From Streptomyces sp. NBC_01454 (GTDB taxonomy: Bacteria; Actinomycetota; Actinomycetes; Streptomycetales; Streptomycetaceae): a stretch of 64,000 bases of DNA. Under the pieces are notes generated by a model, which worked only from the letters and a program-made list of their open reading frames with translations, searched no databases and was not told where the DNA came from. Of this stretch, positions 36,758-50,397 are shown in pieces. The stretch is from contig NZ_CP109460.1 of NCBI RefSeq assembly GCF_036227565.1, positions 2,108,001-2,172,000 on the forward strand, given 5' to 3'. Numbering within the stretch: the first letter of the stretch is position 1; each line of letters starts with the position of its first letter. Both the position numbers and the translations under genes were made by a program.

Positions 36758-36790
36758 GCGCGACCGCCCGCCCCTGTCCGGCGGCCGCGC
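36758..36790 (+). promoter_or_regulatory. Attenuator-like hairpin between the leader peptide and cdo
   Basis: Stem GCGCG-A-CCGCC / GGCGG-C-CGCGC, ten pairs with one A-C mismatch and an 11-nt loop, starting 17 nt after the leader stop and ending 28 nt before the cdo GTG. A ribosome at the leader stop or stalled on its Cys codons would affect folding differently. No poly-T follows, so translational control is as likely as transcription termination. Confidence 0.5.
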
Positions 36791-36818
36791 CTCTTCGCGA
36801 TCACTCAGGACGGTCTCC

Positions 36819-37361
36819 GTGCCCGACGTACGTCTCCCCGCGCGCCCGCACACCCCCGGCCATGACGGCGGGCCCAGCGCGGCCGAACTCCTCGACTTCG
36901 TCCGCCGCAGCGCCGCGGACCCCGAACTCATCGCCGCGCTCCCGCTCGACCCCGAAGGCCGTACCTGGATCCGGCTGAACGGGCCGGGCGGCAGCGAGGC
37001 ATGGCTGATCGGCTGGCCGCCCGGCACCGGTACCGGCTGGCACGACCACGGCGGCTCGCACGGCGCCTTCGCGGCAGCCTCCGGCGAGCTGACGGAACAG
37101 TCGCTCGCCGCCCCGCTGCCCACCGAGGGCTGGAAGACGCTGGAACTGGCCGACGACGTGGACCGGGAGCGCAGGCTCGGCGGCGGCCACGGCCGGGCGT
37201 TCGGCCCGCACCATGTGCACCAGGTGCTCAACACCTCCCACGACACCCATGCGGTGTCGGTGCACGCCTACTACCCGCCGCTGCCGCTGATGCGCCGCTA
37301 CAGCCGCACCGGGGCGGTACTGCGGGTCGAAGCGGTCGAGCAGCCCGAGGAGTGGACATGA
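36819..37361 (+). CDS. Cysteine dioxygenase
   Basis: Oxidises L-cysteine to cysteine sulfinate, the first step of cysteine catabolism. 180-residue cupin from the GTG at 36819 (AGGA 8 nt upstream). The Fe ligands are visible as GWHDHGGSHG (H75, H77) and GPHHVHQVLN (H132/H134). The Tyr-containing C-terminal YYPPLPLMRRY is typical. There is no cysteine anywhere in the protein, so the Cys-Tyr cross-link of mammalian enzymes is absent, as in many bacterial forms. Overlaps the rhodanese start by 4 nt. Confidence 0.92.
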   Translation: MPDVRLPARPHTPGHDGGPSAAELLDFVRRSAADPELIAALPLDPEGRTWIRLNGPGGSEAWLIGWPPGTGTGWHDHGGSHGAFAAASGELTEQSLAAPLPTEGWKTLELADDVDRERRLGGGHGRAFGPHHVHQVLNTSHDTHAVSVHAYYPPLPLMRRYSRTGAVLRVEAVEQPEEWT

Positions 37362-37738
37362 GCGCGGTCGACGAGCTGCTGGCGCAGGCCCGGCGGGAAC
37401 TCGGGCACCGGGTCGGGCCCCGGGAGGCCGCCGCCGTCCAGGAGGCCGGCGGACTGCTGGTGGACATCCGCTACGCGGAGCTGCGGGAGCGCGACGGCAC
37501 CATTCCCGGCGCGCTGATCGTCGAGCGCAACGAACTGGAATGGCGGCTCGACCCGACGGGCGAACACCGCGCCCCCGAGGCCACACACCATGATCTGCCG
37601 GTCGTGGTCATCTGCAACGAGGGCTACGCATCGAGCCTCGCCGCCCTCTCCCTGCGCCACTTGGGACTCCCCCACGCAACCGACCTGACAGGCGGCTTCC
37701 AGGCATGGCGGGAGGCGGGATTGGCGGTGGGGGGTTGA
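37358..37738 (+). CDS. Rhodanese-like sulfurtransferase
   Basis: 126-residue single rhodanese domain from the ATG at 37358, overlapping the cdo stop (ATGA) with SD GAGGAG inside cdo. The sulfur-carrying cysteine is C86 in VVVICNEGYASS. The loop is C-N-E-G-Y-A-S, with Ser where many rhodaneses have Arg. ATDLTGGFQAW is a good family marker. Translational coupling to cdo suggests handling of sulfane sulfur or sulfite formed during cysteine breakdown. Confidence 0.9.
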   Translation: MSAVDELLAQARRELGHRVGPREAAAVQEAGGLLVDIRYAELRERDGTIPGALIVERNELEWRLDPTGEHRAPEATHHDLPVVVICNEGYASSLAALSLRHLGLPHATDLTGGFQAWREAGLAVGG

Positions 37739-38443
37739 GGCCGGGGCGGGGGGGCCAGGTGCTGCGGGGGCTGAGATTGGGCGGGGGTGCTGAGATCGGG
37801 GTGGGGGTCTCGGGGCGGGGGCGCTGAAGCCGGGGCGGGGGATCTCGGGCCGGGTGCCTCGGGCCGGGTGCCTCGGGCCGGGGGGCTGATCTCCGGTGGG
37901 GGCCTCCCCCGCCCCCGCCCCTCCCCCACCCACCCCGCAATTCCGGTCGCGATGCACGCCGTGCCGCACGCCATGCCGCACGCCATACCGCGCCTGCACG
38001 GCTGCCGCTCTGCGCCGCGCACGTCGCCTCCCCCTATGCGCTGCGCCCGTAGCCCAGCCGGCTGTCGGCACACCGGCAGCTACACGCACTCGGGCCCCTT
38101 CGGTCCAAGCCCCTCGCGTGCCCCGTCAGCGGAACAGCCCTGGCGACGTGCGCCGTGGACCCGGGTGCCGCCTTCGGGGTGCGTCCGTTCCCGGCCCCGG
38201 CACGGGCCTCCCCCGGCACTGTGCCTGGAGACGTACTCCACTACAGCGGCGGCCCCCCAGCTACCACTGAGGCTTCCTCTGCCCGGCTACGGCTCGCGCT
38301 GACGCGGGCGCGGGCGTCGGCACTGATGCGGGCGTGCCACTGCCGCTGCCACCGCCACTGCCGCTGTCGAAGCTTCGCGGCTCCGCTCGTCCGCTACAGC
38401 GGGGCAGCGGGCTGCCCCGCCCTCTTGCCGTGGTCGCGCGTCC
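37739..38443. other. 705-bp non-coding region: G-runs, tandem repeats, hairpins
   Basis: Between the rhodanese gene and the recX 3' end. The first about 170 bp of the plus strand are packed with G-runs of three to seven (37739-37910) and tandem cgggccgggtgcct units (about 37846-37875). A 12-bp direct repeat gccgcacgccat occurs twice near 37962-37985, and a dyad gctgtcgg/ccggcagc lies at about 38060-38079. The recX terminator lies at the right. Open frames here are low-complexity and show no protein family, so I call no gene. Confidence 0.6.
38399..38420 (-). terminator. Terminator hairpin of recA-recX
   Basis: Perfect 8-bp stem GCGGGGCA / TGCCCCGC with a 6-nt loop, 23 bp beyond the recX stop. 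Confidence 0.7.
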
Positions 38444-39100
38444 TCACCCGTCCGGGAGACAGTGCTCGTCCAGAAGTTCCGGGTCCTCACCTTCCTCTTC
38501 CAGGGCCTGCTTGACGACGCGAAAGGCGAGGCCCTCCCCATAGCCCTTGCGGGCGAGCATTCCGGCCAGACGGCGCAGCCGTTTTTCGCGGTCCAGGCCC
38601 CTGGTGGCCCGCAGCTTGCGGTCGACCAACTCACGGGCGGTGGACTCTTCCTGTGCGGAGTCGAGGCGGCCGACGGCCTCCTCGATGAGAGTGGAGTCCA
38701 CCCCCTTGGTGCGGAGTTCGCGGGCCAGGGCGCGGCGGGCCAGGCCCCGCCCGTGGTGGCGGGAGTCCACCCAGGCATCGGCGAAGGCCGCATCGTCGAT
38801 CAGCCCGACATCCTCGAACCGGGACAGCACCTCTTCCGCGGCCTCCTCGGGGATGCCCCGCTGGTGCAGGGCGTCCCCGAGCTGCTTGCGGGTCCGCGAA
38901 CTCCCGGTGAGCAGGCGCAGGCAGATGGCCCGCGCCTGCTCCTCGGGCGTACGCGGTGGTCCCGACTCGGCCCTCGACGAGGAGGGACCACCGCTGTCCT
39001 CACGGCCACGACGGCCCCTGCGGCCGCTACGGGTCTCGGCGTCGCCGGCACCACCGCGGGGGGCGTCCCCGCTGTCCGGCCATTCCGTTCGCCGTGTCAT
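38444..39100 (-). CDS. recX: RecA regulator RecX
   Basis: 218 residues with an Arg/Gly/Ser-rich N-terminal extension (1-50), then the three-helix RecX repeats: EEQARAICLRLLTGSSRTRKQL, VLSRFEDVGLIDDAAFADAWV, RRALARELRTKGV. ATG at 39100, 6 bp after the recA stop, so co-transcribed and probably co-translated. Modulates RecA filament growth. SOS-inducible via the recA promoter. Confidence 0.94.
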   Translation of the reverse strand: MTRRTEWPDSGDAPRGGAGDAETRSGRRGRRGREDSGGPSSSRAESGPPRTPEEQARAICLRLLTGSSRTRKQLGDALHQRGIPEEAAEEVLSRFEDVGLIDDAAFADAWVDSRHHGRGLARRALARELRTKGVDSTLIEEAVGRLDSAQEESTARELVDRKLRATRGLDREKRLRRLAGMLARKGYGEGLAFRVVKQALEEEGEDPELLDEHCLPDG

Positions 39101-39106
39101 GGCGGG

Positions 39107-40228
<1,122 letters not shown>

Positions 40229-40365
40229 GGGTTCCACCCGATTAGCTTGAGTCGATCGCTTCACGTCCATGACGCTAACGCCTGCCACTGACAATGCGCC
40301 CGGACCCGGCTCCGGCCTGTGGATAACTCCGCGGAACACCCGTGGACACAGGCCTGACCTCCAAT

Positions 40366-40381
40366 GAGAATGGATGTTCGA
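40366..40381 (-). promoter_or_regulatory. SOS box of recA
   Basis: On the minus strand TCGAACATCCATTCTC: a perfect TCGAAC half-site and a diverged second half (9 of 12 fixed positions of TCGAAC-N4-GTTCGA). It resembles the recA operator described in other streptomycetes. Weaker symmetry than the lexA box. Confidence 0.8.
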
Positions 40382-40492
40382 TTTTGGTGTCAAGCGACAC
40401 CCCGCACCGGGCCGTCGCCACCGCTGCCCCGTGCCACCGCAGGCCGAGCAGCGTCATGGAAGTGCGAGGGGGCCCGGTGTGCGGACGAGCCG

Positions 40493-41758
40493 TCAGCGGA
40501 CGCCCTGCCCCTCGCCCTGAGCTTCGTCCGTTTCCCGGTCCTCCAAGGGGGACGACGGCTGGTCGGCACGCAGCGTCCGCCGGACCCGGGCCAGGGCCCT
40601 GGCCCCGCGCCCGCGCCTGCCGAGGACCCGCAGGTCGTCGGTGACCTCGTACCGCTTGACGTACGCGCCGAGGAAGGCCTGCAGCGTCGCCGTCGCCGGG
40701 ATCGCGATCAGTGCGCCCACCGCCCCCATCAGGGCCGTGCCGGCAACGACCGATCCGAAGGCGACGGCGGGATGGATGTCCACCGTCTTGGCGGTGATCC
40801 GCGGCTGGAGGAGATAGTTCTCGAACTGCTGGTAGATCACGACGAAACCGAAGACCCACAGCGCGTACCAGGGATTGACGGTGAACGCGATCAGGATGGG
40901 CAGCGCGCCCGCGAGATACGTGCCGATGGTCGGTATGAACTGGGAGACCAGCCCCACCCACATGCCCAGCGCCGGGGCGTAGGGCACACCGAGGATCTCC
41001 AGCAGGACGTAGTGCGCGACGCCGGAGATCAGCGCCATCAGCCCGCGGGAGTAGAGGTAGCCACCGGTCTTGGCGACCGCGATCTCCCAGGCGCGCAGCA
41101 CCTCCGCCTGGCGATGCGGCGGCAGTACGGAGCACAGCGCACGGCGCAGCCGGGGGCCGTCGGCGGCGAAGTAGAACGAGAACAGGGCCACGGTCAGCAG
41201 GTTGAAGAGGCTGCCCAGCACCGTCGCGGAGACGGCCAGGACGTTGTTGGCACTGTCCTGGACGTACTTCTGCAGCCAGTCGGACTTGAGCAGATTGTTC
41301 TGCACCTCGACCCGGGACAGATGGGTGTGCAGGGTGCTGTTGGTCCAGCTGATGAGGGAGTCCAGGTACTGCGGGAACTCCTCCACCATGGTCGTGATCT
41401 GCCCGGCGAGCATGGAGCCCAGGAGCGCGAAGAATCCGGCAGCGGCCCCGAGGATGCTCAGGAAAACGAGGCCGGTGGCCAGCCCGCGCCGCATGCCCCG
41501 GGCCGCCATCCAGTCGACGGCCGGTTCGACGGCCAGCGCGAGGAAGAAGGCGATCAGCACATTCAGCAGCAGGGTGATCAGCTGGTGGAATCCCCAGGTG
41601 GCGAGCTGGAAGCAGGCCACCAGGGCGAGCGCGAGCACCATGGCACGCGGCAGCCAGGGCGGCATCCGCGCATCGGGCCGGCCCTCGGGGCGGGGGACGT
41701 CGTTGCTGATCTCATCTGGCTCAGGCACGGAGCCCAGTGTTGCGCACTGCGGTGACAT
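40493..41758 (-). CDS. AI-2E-family transporter-like membrane protein
   Basis: 421 residues with about eight hydrophobic segments: a pair near 35-75, one near 90-115, a long amphipathic central region, then LGSLFNLLTVALFSFYF and several to about 370. Typical family features are GLVSQFIPTIGTYLAGALP and IYQQFENYLLQPRI. Members export peptides or signals or act as antiporters; no substrate is deduced. Start uncertain: ATG 41758 (used) or GTG 41728 (VPEPDE), both without a clear SD. Upstream of recA on the same strand, 264 bp apart. Confidence 0.88.
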   Translation of the reverse strand: MSPQCATLGSVPEPDEISNDVPRPEGRPDARMPPWLPRAMVLALALVACFQLATWGFHQLITLLLNVLIAFFLALAVEPAVDWMAARGMRRGLATGLVFLSILGAAAGFFALLGSMLAGQITTMVEEFPQYLDSLISWTNSTLHTHLSRVEVQNNLLKSDWLQKYVQDSANNVLAVSATVLGSLFNLLTVALFSFYFAADGPRLRRALCSVLPPHRQAEVLRAWEIAVAKTGGYLYSRGLMALISGVAHYVLLEILGVPYAPALGMWVGLVSQFIPTIGTYLAGALPILIAFTVNPWYALWVFGFVVIYQQFENYLLQPRITAKTVDIHPAVAFGSVVAGTALMGAVGALIAIPATATLQAFLGAYVKRYEVTDDLRVLGRRGRGARALARVRRTLRADQPSSPLEDRETDEAQGEGQGVR

Positions 41759-41856
41759 CCCCGGCCCTGACCCGTGCGATCCGGCCGTGAAAGGCGACCG
41801 TCGGCCCCCTTTTTTCCCAGGTCAAGGCCATGGAATCGGCTGCCCGGCACCGCCGC

Positions 41857-42051
41857 TCAGCGCTTCTCGGGCGGCACATCCATCACCGAGCAGACCACCC
41901 GCCACACCTCTTTGGCGCTCCACCCCGCGTCCAGCGCCTCATGCACGGTCCGGCCGCCGAGCCCGGACATCACATGATCACGCGCGAAGGAGTCGGCGTA
42001 GCCCGCACCGAAGTGGTCCGCCATCCGCTCCCAGAAGATCGTCAACCGCAT
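41857..42051 (-). CDS. DUF3046 small protein
   Basis: 64 residues from the ATG at 42051 (GGAG at 8 nt). MRLTIFWERMADHFG, the central DHVMSGLGGRTVHEALDAG and WRVVCSVMDVP match the short DUF3046 family found next to recA in actinobacteria. Function unknown. Longer frames through this region add no conserved sequence. Confidence 0.88.
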   Translation of the reverse strand: MRLTIFWERMADHFGAGYADSFARDHVMSGLGGRTVHEALDAGWSAKEVWRVVCSVMDVPPEKR

Positions 42052-42382
42052 GTATTCCGCTCCGTACCCGCTCTGACCTGCATTTTCCATCCCCTCGCGG
42101 CCCGTACGAGCGTACCGAGTCCCGCGGGAGCCCCGTGTCTCCCTGCACCAAGCATCCATGGCGGCGCGGCCCCGGGCGTCACCGGTGGGCAGGACGTCCC
42201 CGTATCCGCCCGCCTCGAAGCCCGCTCCCCGGGACGGGACCGAGGCCAACCGTCCCCTGGGCGTCGACCCGCTCCCACAAGGACGGCGAAGGGCGTCAAC
42301 CGCATGCCTTCCGAATCCGCCCTGGGAGGGCACCCGTGCGCGAGCAGGTACCCACAGGGGCTTTCCGCCTTACGGTCAGCCC
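42052..42382. other. Divergent intergenic region, DUF3046 gene to cyclase-like gene
   Basis: 331 bp without a gene I can support. It contains the SD of the DUF3046 gene and a small CGTAC-centred dyad near 42102-42118. I see no recognisable operator, SOS box or terminator. Confidence 0.4.
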
Positions 42383-43306
42383 ATGGCCGACAACGCAAGC
42401 CCACCTTCGACACCCCTGGCGCGCGCCGAACGCTTCATCTGGCTGACCGCCCGGGTGCTCGAGCAACGGCTCTTCGAGTACCACTTCCTCGGCGGCGGTC
42501 CCGACCCGGTCGAGACCGCGCTCGCCGCGTACCGCAACGACGACGACGGGTTCGGTCACGCCCTGGAGCCCGATCTCCGTGGCCCGGTCAGCCAGCCGCT
42601 GCACACCGCGCACGCCCTGAAGGTGCTCGATCTGATCGGTCGCTGCGACGGCCGCCAGGTCGAGCGGATCTGCCGCTATCTGACGAAGATCTCCACCCCC
42701 GAGGGTGCGCTGCCGGCGCTGCACCCCTCACAGCGCGGCTATCCGGCCGCGCCCTGGATCCCGGTGGTCGACGATCCGCCGAGCGCACTGCTGGCCACCG
42801 GCCCCGTGGTGGGTGTGCTGCACCGCAACGAGGTGTGGCACGCCTGGCTGTTCCGGGCCACGGACTACTGCTGGGCGGCCGTGGAGTCGCTGGAGGAGAC
42901 CCATCCGTACGAGGTCGAGGCGGCGGTGGCCTTCCTGGACGGCGCCCCGGACCGGCCGCGGGCCGCCGCCGCGGCGCGGCGCCTCGGCCGGCTCGTGCGG
43001 GACCAGCAGCTGGTCCTGCTCGACCCGGAGCGAGCCGCCGAGGTCCCGGTGGCGCCGGGGTACGCCCCCGGGGAACACCACTTGGCGTACGACTTCGCCG
43101 CCGCCCCCGGCTCGCTGGCCCGCAGCTGGTTCACCGACGAGGAGGTGGACCGGGCGCTGGACCACCTCGCCGCGCTCCAGGAGAAGGACGGCGGCTGGCC
43201 GGTCAACTGGCGGGTGTGGGCCCCCGGGACGGCGCTGGAGAGCCGCCCGATGGTGACGCTCAGGGCACTGCTGACCCTCCGGGCGTACGGCCGCCCCGTG
43301 GGCTGA
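42383..43306 (+). CDS. Prenyltransferase/squalene-cyclase-like (alpha/alpha-toroid) protein of unknown function
   Basis: 307 residues from the ATG at 42383. Helical repeats with cyclase-like turn motifs (DDGFGHALEPDLRGP, LQEKDGGWPVNWRVW) suggest the squalene-hopene cyclase/prenyltransferase toroid. There is no DxDD protonating motif and the protein is half the usual cyclase length, so enzymatic activity is doubtful. Convergent with azlD; the two stops lie in one palindrome. Confidence 0.75.
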   Translation: MADNASPPSTPLARAERFIWLTARVLEQRLFEYHFLGGGPDPVETALAAYRNDDDGFGHALEPDLRGPVSQPLHTAHALKVLDLIGRCDGRQVERICRYLTKISTPEGALPALHPSQRGYPAAPWIPVVDDPPSALLATGPVVGVLHRNEVWHAWLFRATDYCWAAVESLEETHPYEVEAAVAFLDGAPDRPRAAAAARRLGRLVRDQQLVLLDPERAAEVPVAPGYAPGEHHLAYDFAAAPGSLARSWFTDEEVDRALDHLAALQEKDGGWPVNWRVWAPGTALESRPMVTLRALLTLRAYGRPVG

Positions 43307-43316
43307 GCGCTCAGCC
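43301..43316. terminator. 16-bp palindrome holding both convergent stop codons
   Basis: GGCTGAGCGCTCAGCC is a perfect palindrome. The plus-strand stop TGA is 43304-43306 and the minus-strand azlD stop is 43313-43311. The genes end 4 bp apart inside one potential hairpin. Confidence 0.55.
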
Positions 43317-43619
43317 TCCCAGGGCCCGTACTCCGGCGGTGACCACCACGGCGACCCCGACGACCAGGAGGAACGGCGCCCGCAGGACGAGTGCGAGGGC
43401 CGCGGCGGCCACTCCCGCGGCCCTGGCATCGAGCATCGGGTACCGGCCGTCGCTGAAGGTCTGCTGGGCGGTGAGCGCGGCCAGCAGGGCCACCGGCAGC
43501 AGGGCGGCCAGCCGTTTGACGAGCGGACGCTCCAGTACGCCGGCGGGCGCCGACAGACCAAGGTACTTGACCAGGTAGCAGCCGACGGCGGTGACGGCGA
43601 TCGCGATCCAGACGTTCAT
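43311..43619 (-). CDS. AzlD-family branched-chain amino-acid exporter small subunit
   Basis: 102 residues with about four hydrophobic helices (MNVWIAIAVTAVGCYLVKYLGL..., LAALLPVALLAALTAQ, AAALALVLRAPFLLVVGVAVVV). ATG at 43619 overlaps the azlC stop by 4 nt. Works with AzlC in export of branched-chain or other amino acids. Confidence 0.9.
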   Translation of the reverse strand: MNVWIAIAVTAVGCYLVKYLGLSAPAGVLERPLVKRLAALLPVALLAALTAQQTFSDGRYPMLDARAAGVAAAALALVLRAPFLLVVGVAVVVTAGVRALGG

Positions 43620-44461
43620 GCCCGGTCCTCCCCTGTGGTGCGGTGGATGTCCGTGGCCCCGTCTGGGAGAGACGGCGGCGTCCCGGTACCGTCCGGGCCG
43701 GTACCGGGGCGCTCCGCTCCGACCACGTCCCTCGTGCGCCCCCGCCACCCCTGTCCCAGGAGGACGGCGGGTGCGGCGAGCGCCGAGACGAGCACCGGTA
43801 CGCCGGTGGGCAGCAGCGGCAGCGTCACCATGACCAGCACCACGGCGAGGCCGGCCGCGACCCGCTCGACGGCGGTCTTGAGCATCGGCGCGAGCAGTGC
43901 CAGGAAGACCGCGGGGCCGGCCGCGTCCAGTCCCCAGGCGTCGGTGTCGCCGAGTGCTCCGGCCCCGAGGGCGCCGAGGAGGGTGGTGAGGTTCCACAGG
44001 ACGTACAGCGTCAGCCCGGTGACCGTGAAGCCCAGCCGGGCGCTGCGCCGGTCGGGCTGGGCCAGGGTGACGGCGGAGGTCTCGTCGATGACCCAGTGGG
44101 CGGCGAAGGGTCTGACCGCTGCCCGGTAGCCGAGGACGGTGGACAGCCGCAGCCCGTAGAAGGCGTTGCGCGCGCCCAGGAAGAAGGCGCCGGCCGCGGC
44201 GGTGAGCGGGTTGCCGCCCGCCGCGAGCGCGCCGACCAGGGCGAACTGCGACGCCCCGGTGAACACCAGCAGGCTGAGCGCGCAGGTCTGCAGCAGGCCG
44301 AGCCCGGCGCCGGCCGAGGTCACGCCGAAGGCGAATCCGGAAAGGCCGACGGCGACGCCGACGCCGAGCGCGTCCCGGATGACGGCGGAGTCGGGTTTCA
44401 CGGGCGCGGCCGGCGGCCGTGCTGCCCGCCCCGGGGTGCGTATCTCTGTCTGTTCTGCCAC
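43616..44461 (-). CDS. AzlC-family amino-acid exporter large subunit
   Basis: 281 residues from the GTG at 44461 (AAGG at 8 nt). Membrane protein with the family signatures FTGASQFALVGALAAGG, FFLGARNAFYGLRLS and HWVIDETSAV. The last about 45 residues form a hydrophilic Gly/Pro/Asp-rich tail. It begins 10 bp after the AraC-family regulator stop and is coupled to azlD, so the three form one operon. Confidence 0.92.
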   Translation of the reverse strand: MAEQTEIRTPGRAARPPAAPVKPDSAVIRDALGVGVAVGLSGFAFGVTSAGAGLGLLQTCALSLLVFTGASQFALVGALAAGGNPLTAAAGAFFLGARNAFYGLRLSTVLGYRAAVRPFAAHWVIDETSAVTLAQPDRRSARLGFTVTGLTLYVLWNLTTLLGALGAGALGDTDAWGLDAAGPAVFLALLAPMLKTAVERVAAGLAVVLVMVTLPLLPTGVPVLVSALAAPAVLLGQGWRGRTRDVVGAERPGTGPDGTGTPPSLPDGATDIHRTTGEDRA

Positions 44462-44471
44462 GCCCCGGACC

Positions 44472-45446
44472 TTAGGAGCCGCAGCCCTCGGCGGTCTTGT
44501 ACGTTCTTGCGCCCGGGGTGAGCCGCCCGTCACCGGCGGCCCCCGCACCGCCCGGCTGTGCCGCGCGCTCCCTGCGGTAGGCGCCCGGGGGCACGCCGAC
44601 GATGCGGGTGAAGTGCCGGTTGAGGTGGGGCTGATCGGTGAAACCGACGGCGGCGGCCGCGTCGGCGGGGGCACTGCCCGCTTCCAGGAGCCGGCGGGCC
44701 CGGCGCACCCGGGCGTCGGTGAGCCAGGTGTGCGGCGGCATCCCGTAGGCGCTGCGGAAGGCCCGCAGCAGCGCGAACGGGCTGGTGCCGAGCTCCTCGG
44801 CCAGCCGCTCCAGGGAGGGCGGGCCGGCCATCCGCTCCTCCAGGACGGTTCGGGCGCGGGCGGCGGTGCGGGCACCGGCGCTTCGGGGAGTGCGCGCGGG
44901 GAGCGGGCCTCCGTAGCGGCGCAACAGCCGGGCGACGAGGAGCCGCAGCAGGCTGGCGGCGGCGAGCGCGTTGCCGGCCTCGGCGGCCCGGTGGATCCCG
45001 GTGATCAGGTGGCCGAGGTGCGGGTCCTCGGCGACCGTCTCGTCGAATCCCGGGGTGCCGCGCAGTCCCGTGGTCTCCTCGGCGATCTCGGCGACGATCT
45101 CGGAGGAGGGGTAGAGCGTGGCGTAGGTCCAGCCCTCGGGTGCGCCGGCCCGCGCGGTGTGCGCGACCTCTGGGTTGATCATGATGATGCCGCCGCGGCC
45201 GGCCCGGACAGTGCCCTGCTGGAGCCCCACCTCCTCGACCCCGGAGGTGACCGCGCAGAGGACATACCCCTCGTGGGCATGGCGGGGGAAGGAGTGCCGG
45301 ACGTAGCGGGCGCGCAGCAGATCCACCCCGGGCAGCCCGGCGTGGCGCCAGTGACGCGCCCATTCCTCGCGCGCCCGCGGCGTGACGCCCACGCCGGGGC
45401 CACCGCCGGCCGCGCCGTCCCCGCCGGCCATGACCATGCGGGCCAT
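44472..45446 (-). CDS. AraC-family transcriptional regulator of the azlCD operon
   Basis: 324 residues from the ATG at 45446; nearby in-frame ATGs (45437 among them) are possible. N-terminal cupin sensor (RHSFPRHAHEGYVLCAVTSG, RGGIIMINPEVAHTARAG), C-terminal double helix-turn-helix (LERLAEELGTSPFALLRAFRS, AAAVGFTDQPHLNRHFTRIVG). First gene of an operon with azlCD, so it likely controls amino-acid export. Divergent from lhr. Confidence 0.92.
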   Translation of the reverse strand: MARMVMAGGDGAAGGGPGVGVTPRAREEWARHWRHAGLPGVDLLRARYVRHSFPRHAHEGYVLCAVTSGVEEVGLQQGTVRAGRGGIIMINPEVAHTARAGAPEGWTYATLYPSSEIVAEIAEETTGLRGTPGFDETVAEDPHLGHLITGIHRAAEAGNALAAASLLRLLVARLLRRYGGPLPARTPRSAGARTAARARTVLEERMAGPPSLERLAEELGTSPFALLRAFRSAYGMPPHTWLTDARVRRARRLLEAGSAPADAAAAVGFTDQPHLNRHFTRIVGVPPGAYRRERAAQPGGAGAAGDGRLTPGARTYKTAEGCGS

Positions 45447-45555
45447 TCTGCGTCCGGCCCGTGGCCGCCGGTCCCGCGCGTCCGAGGCGTGGACGGCGGC
45501 CGGGCGGCGCGCGGGCGGGGCCGCGTTGTCAGTGGTCCGGTGCACGATGGGGAAC

Positions 45556-50331
<4,776 letters not shown>

Positions 50332-50397
50332 GGTCCGCGGCGCCGCGATACCGTCCGCGCCCCACCCGCGCACGCCCCCTCCCGGCATGATGGGGGC

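Noticed and set aside
37739..38443. Minus-strand frames of about 110-260 codons in the 705-bp gap after the rhodanese gene
   Set aside because: They are Pro/Arg/Gly low-complexity driven by G-runs and short repeats, overlap each other, and lack SD and family features.
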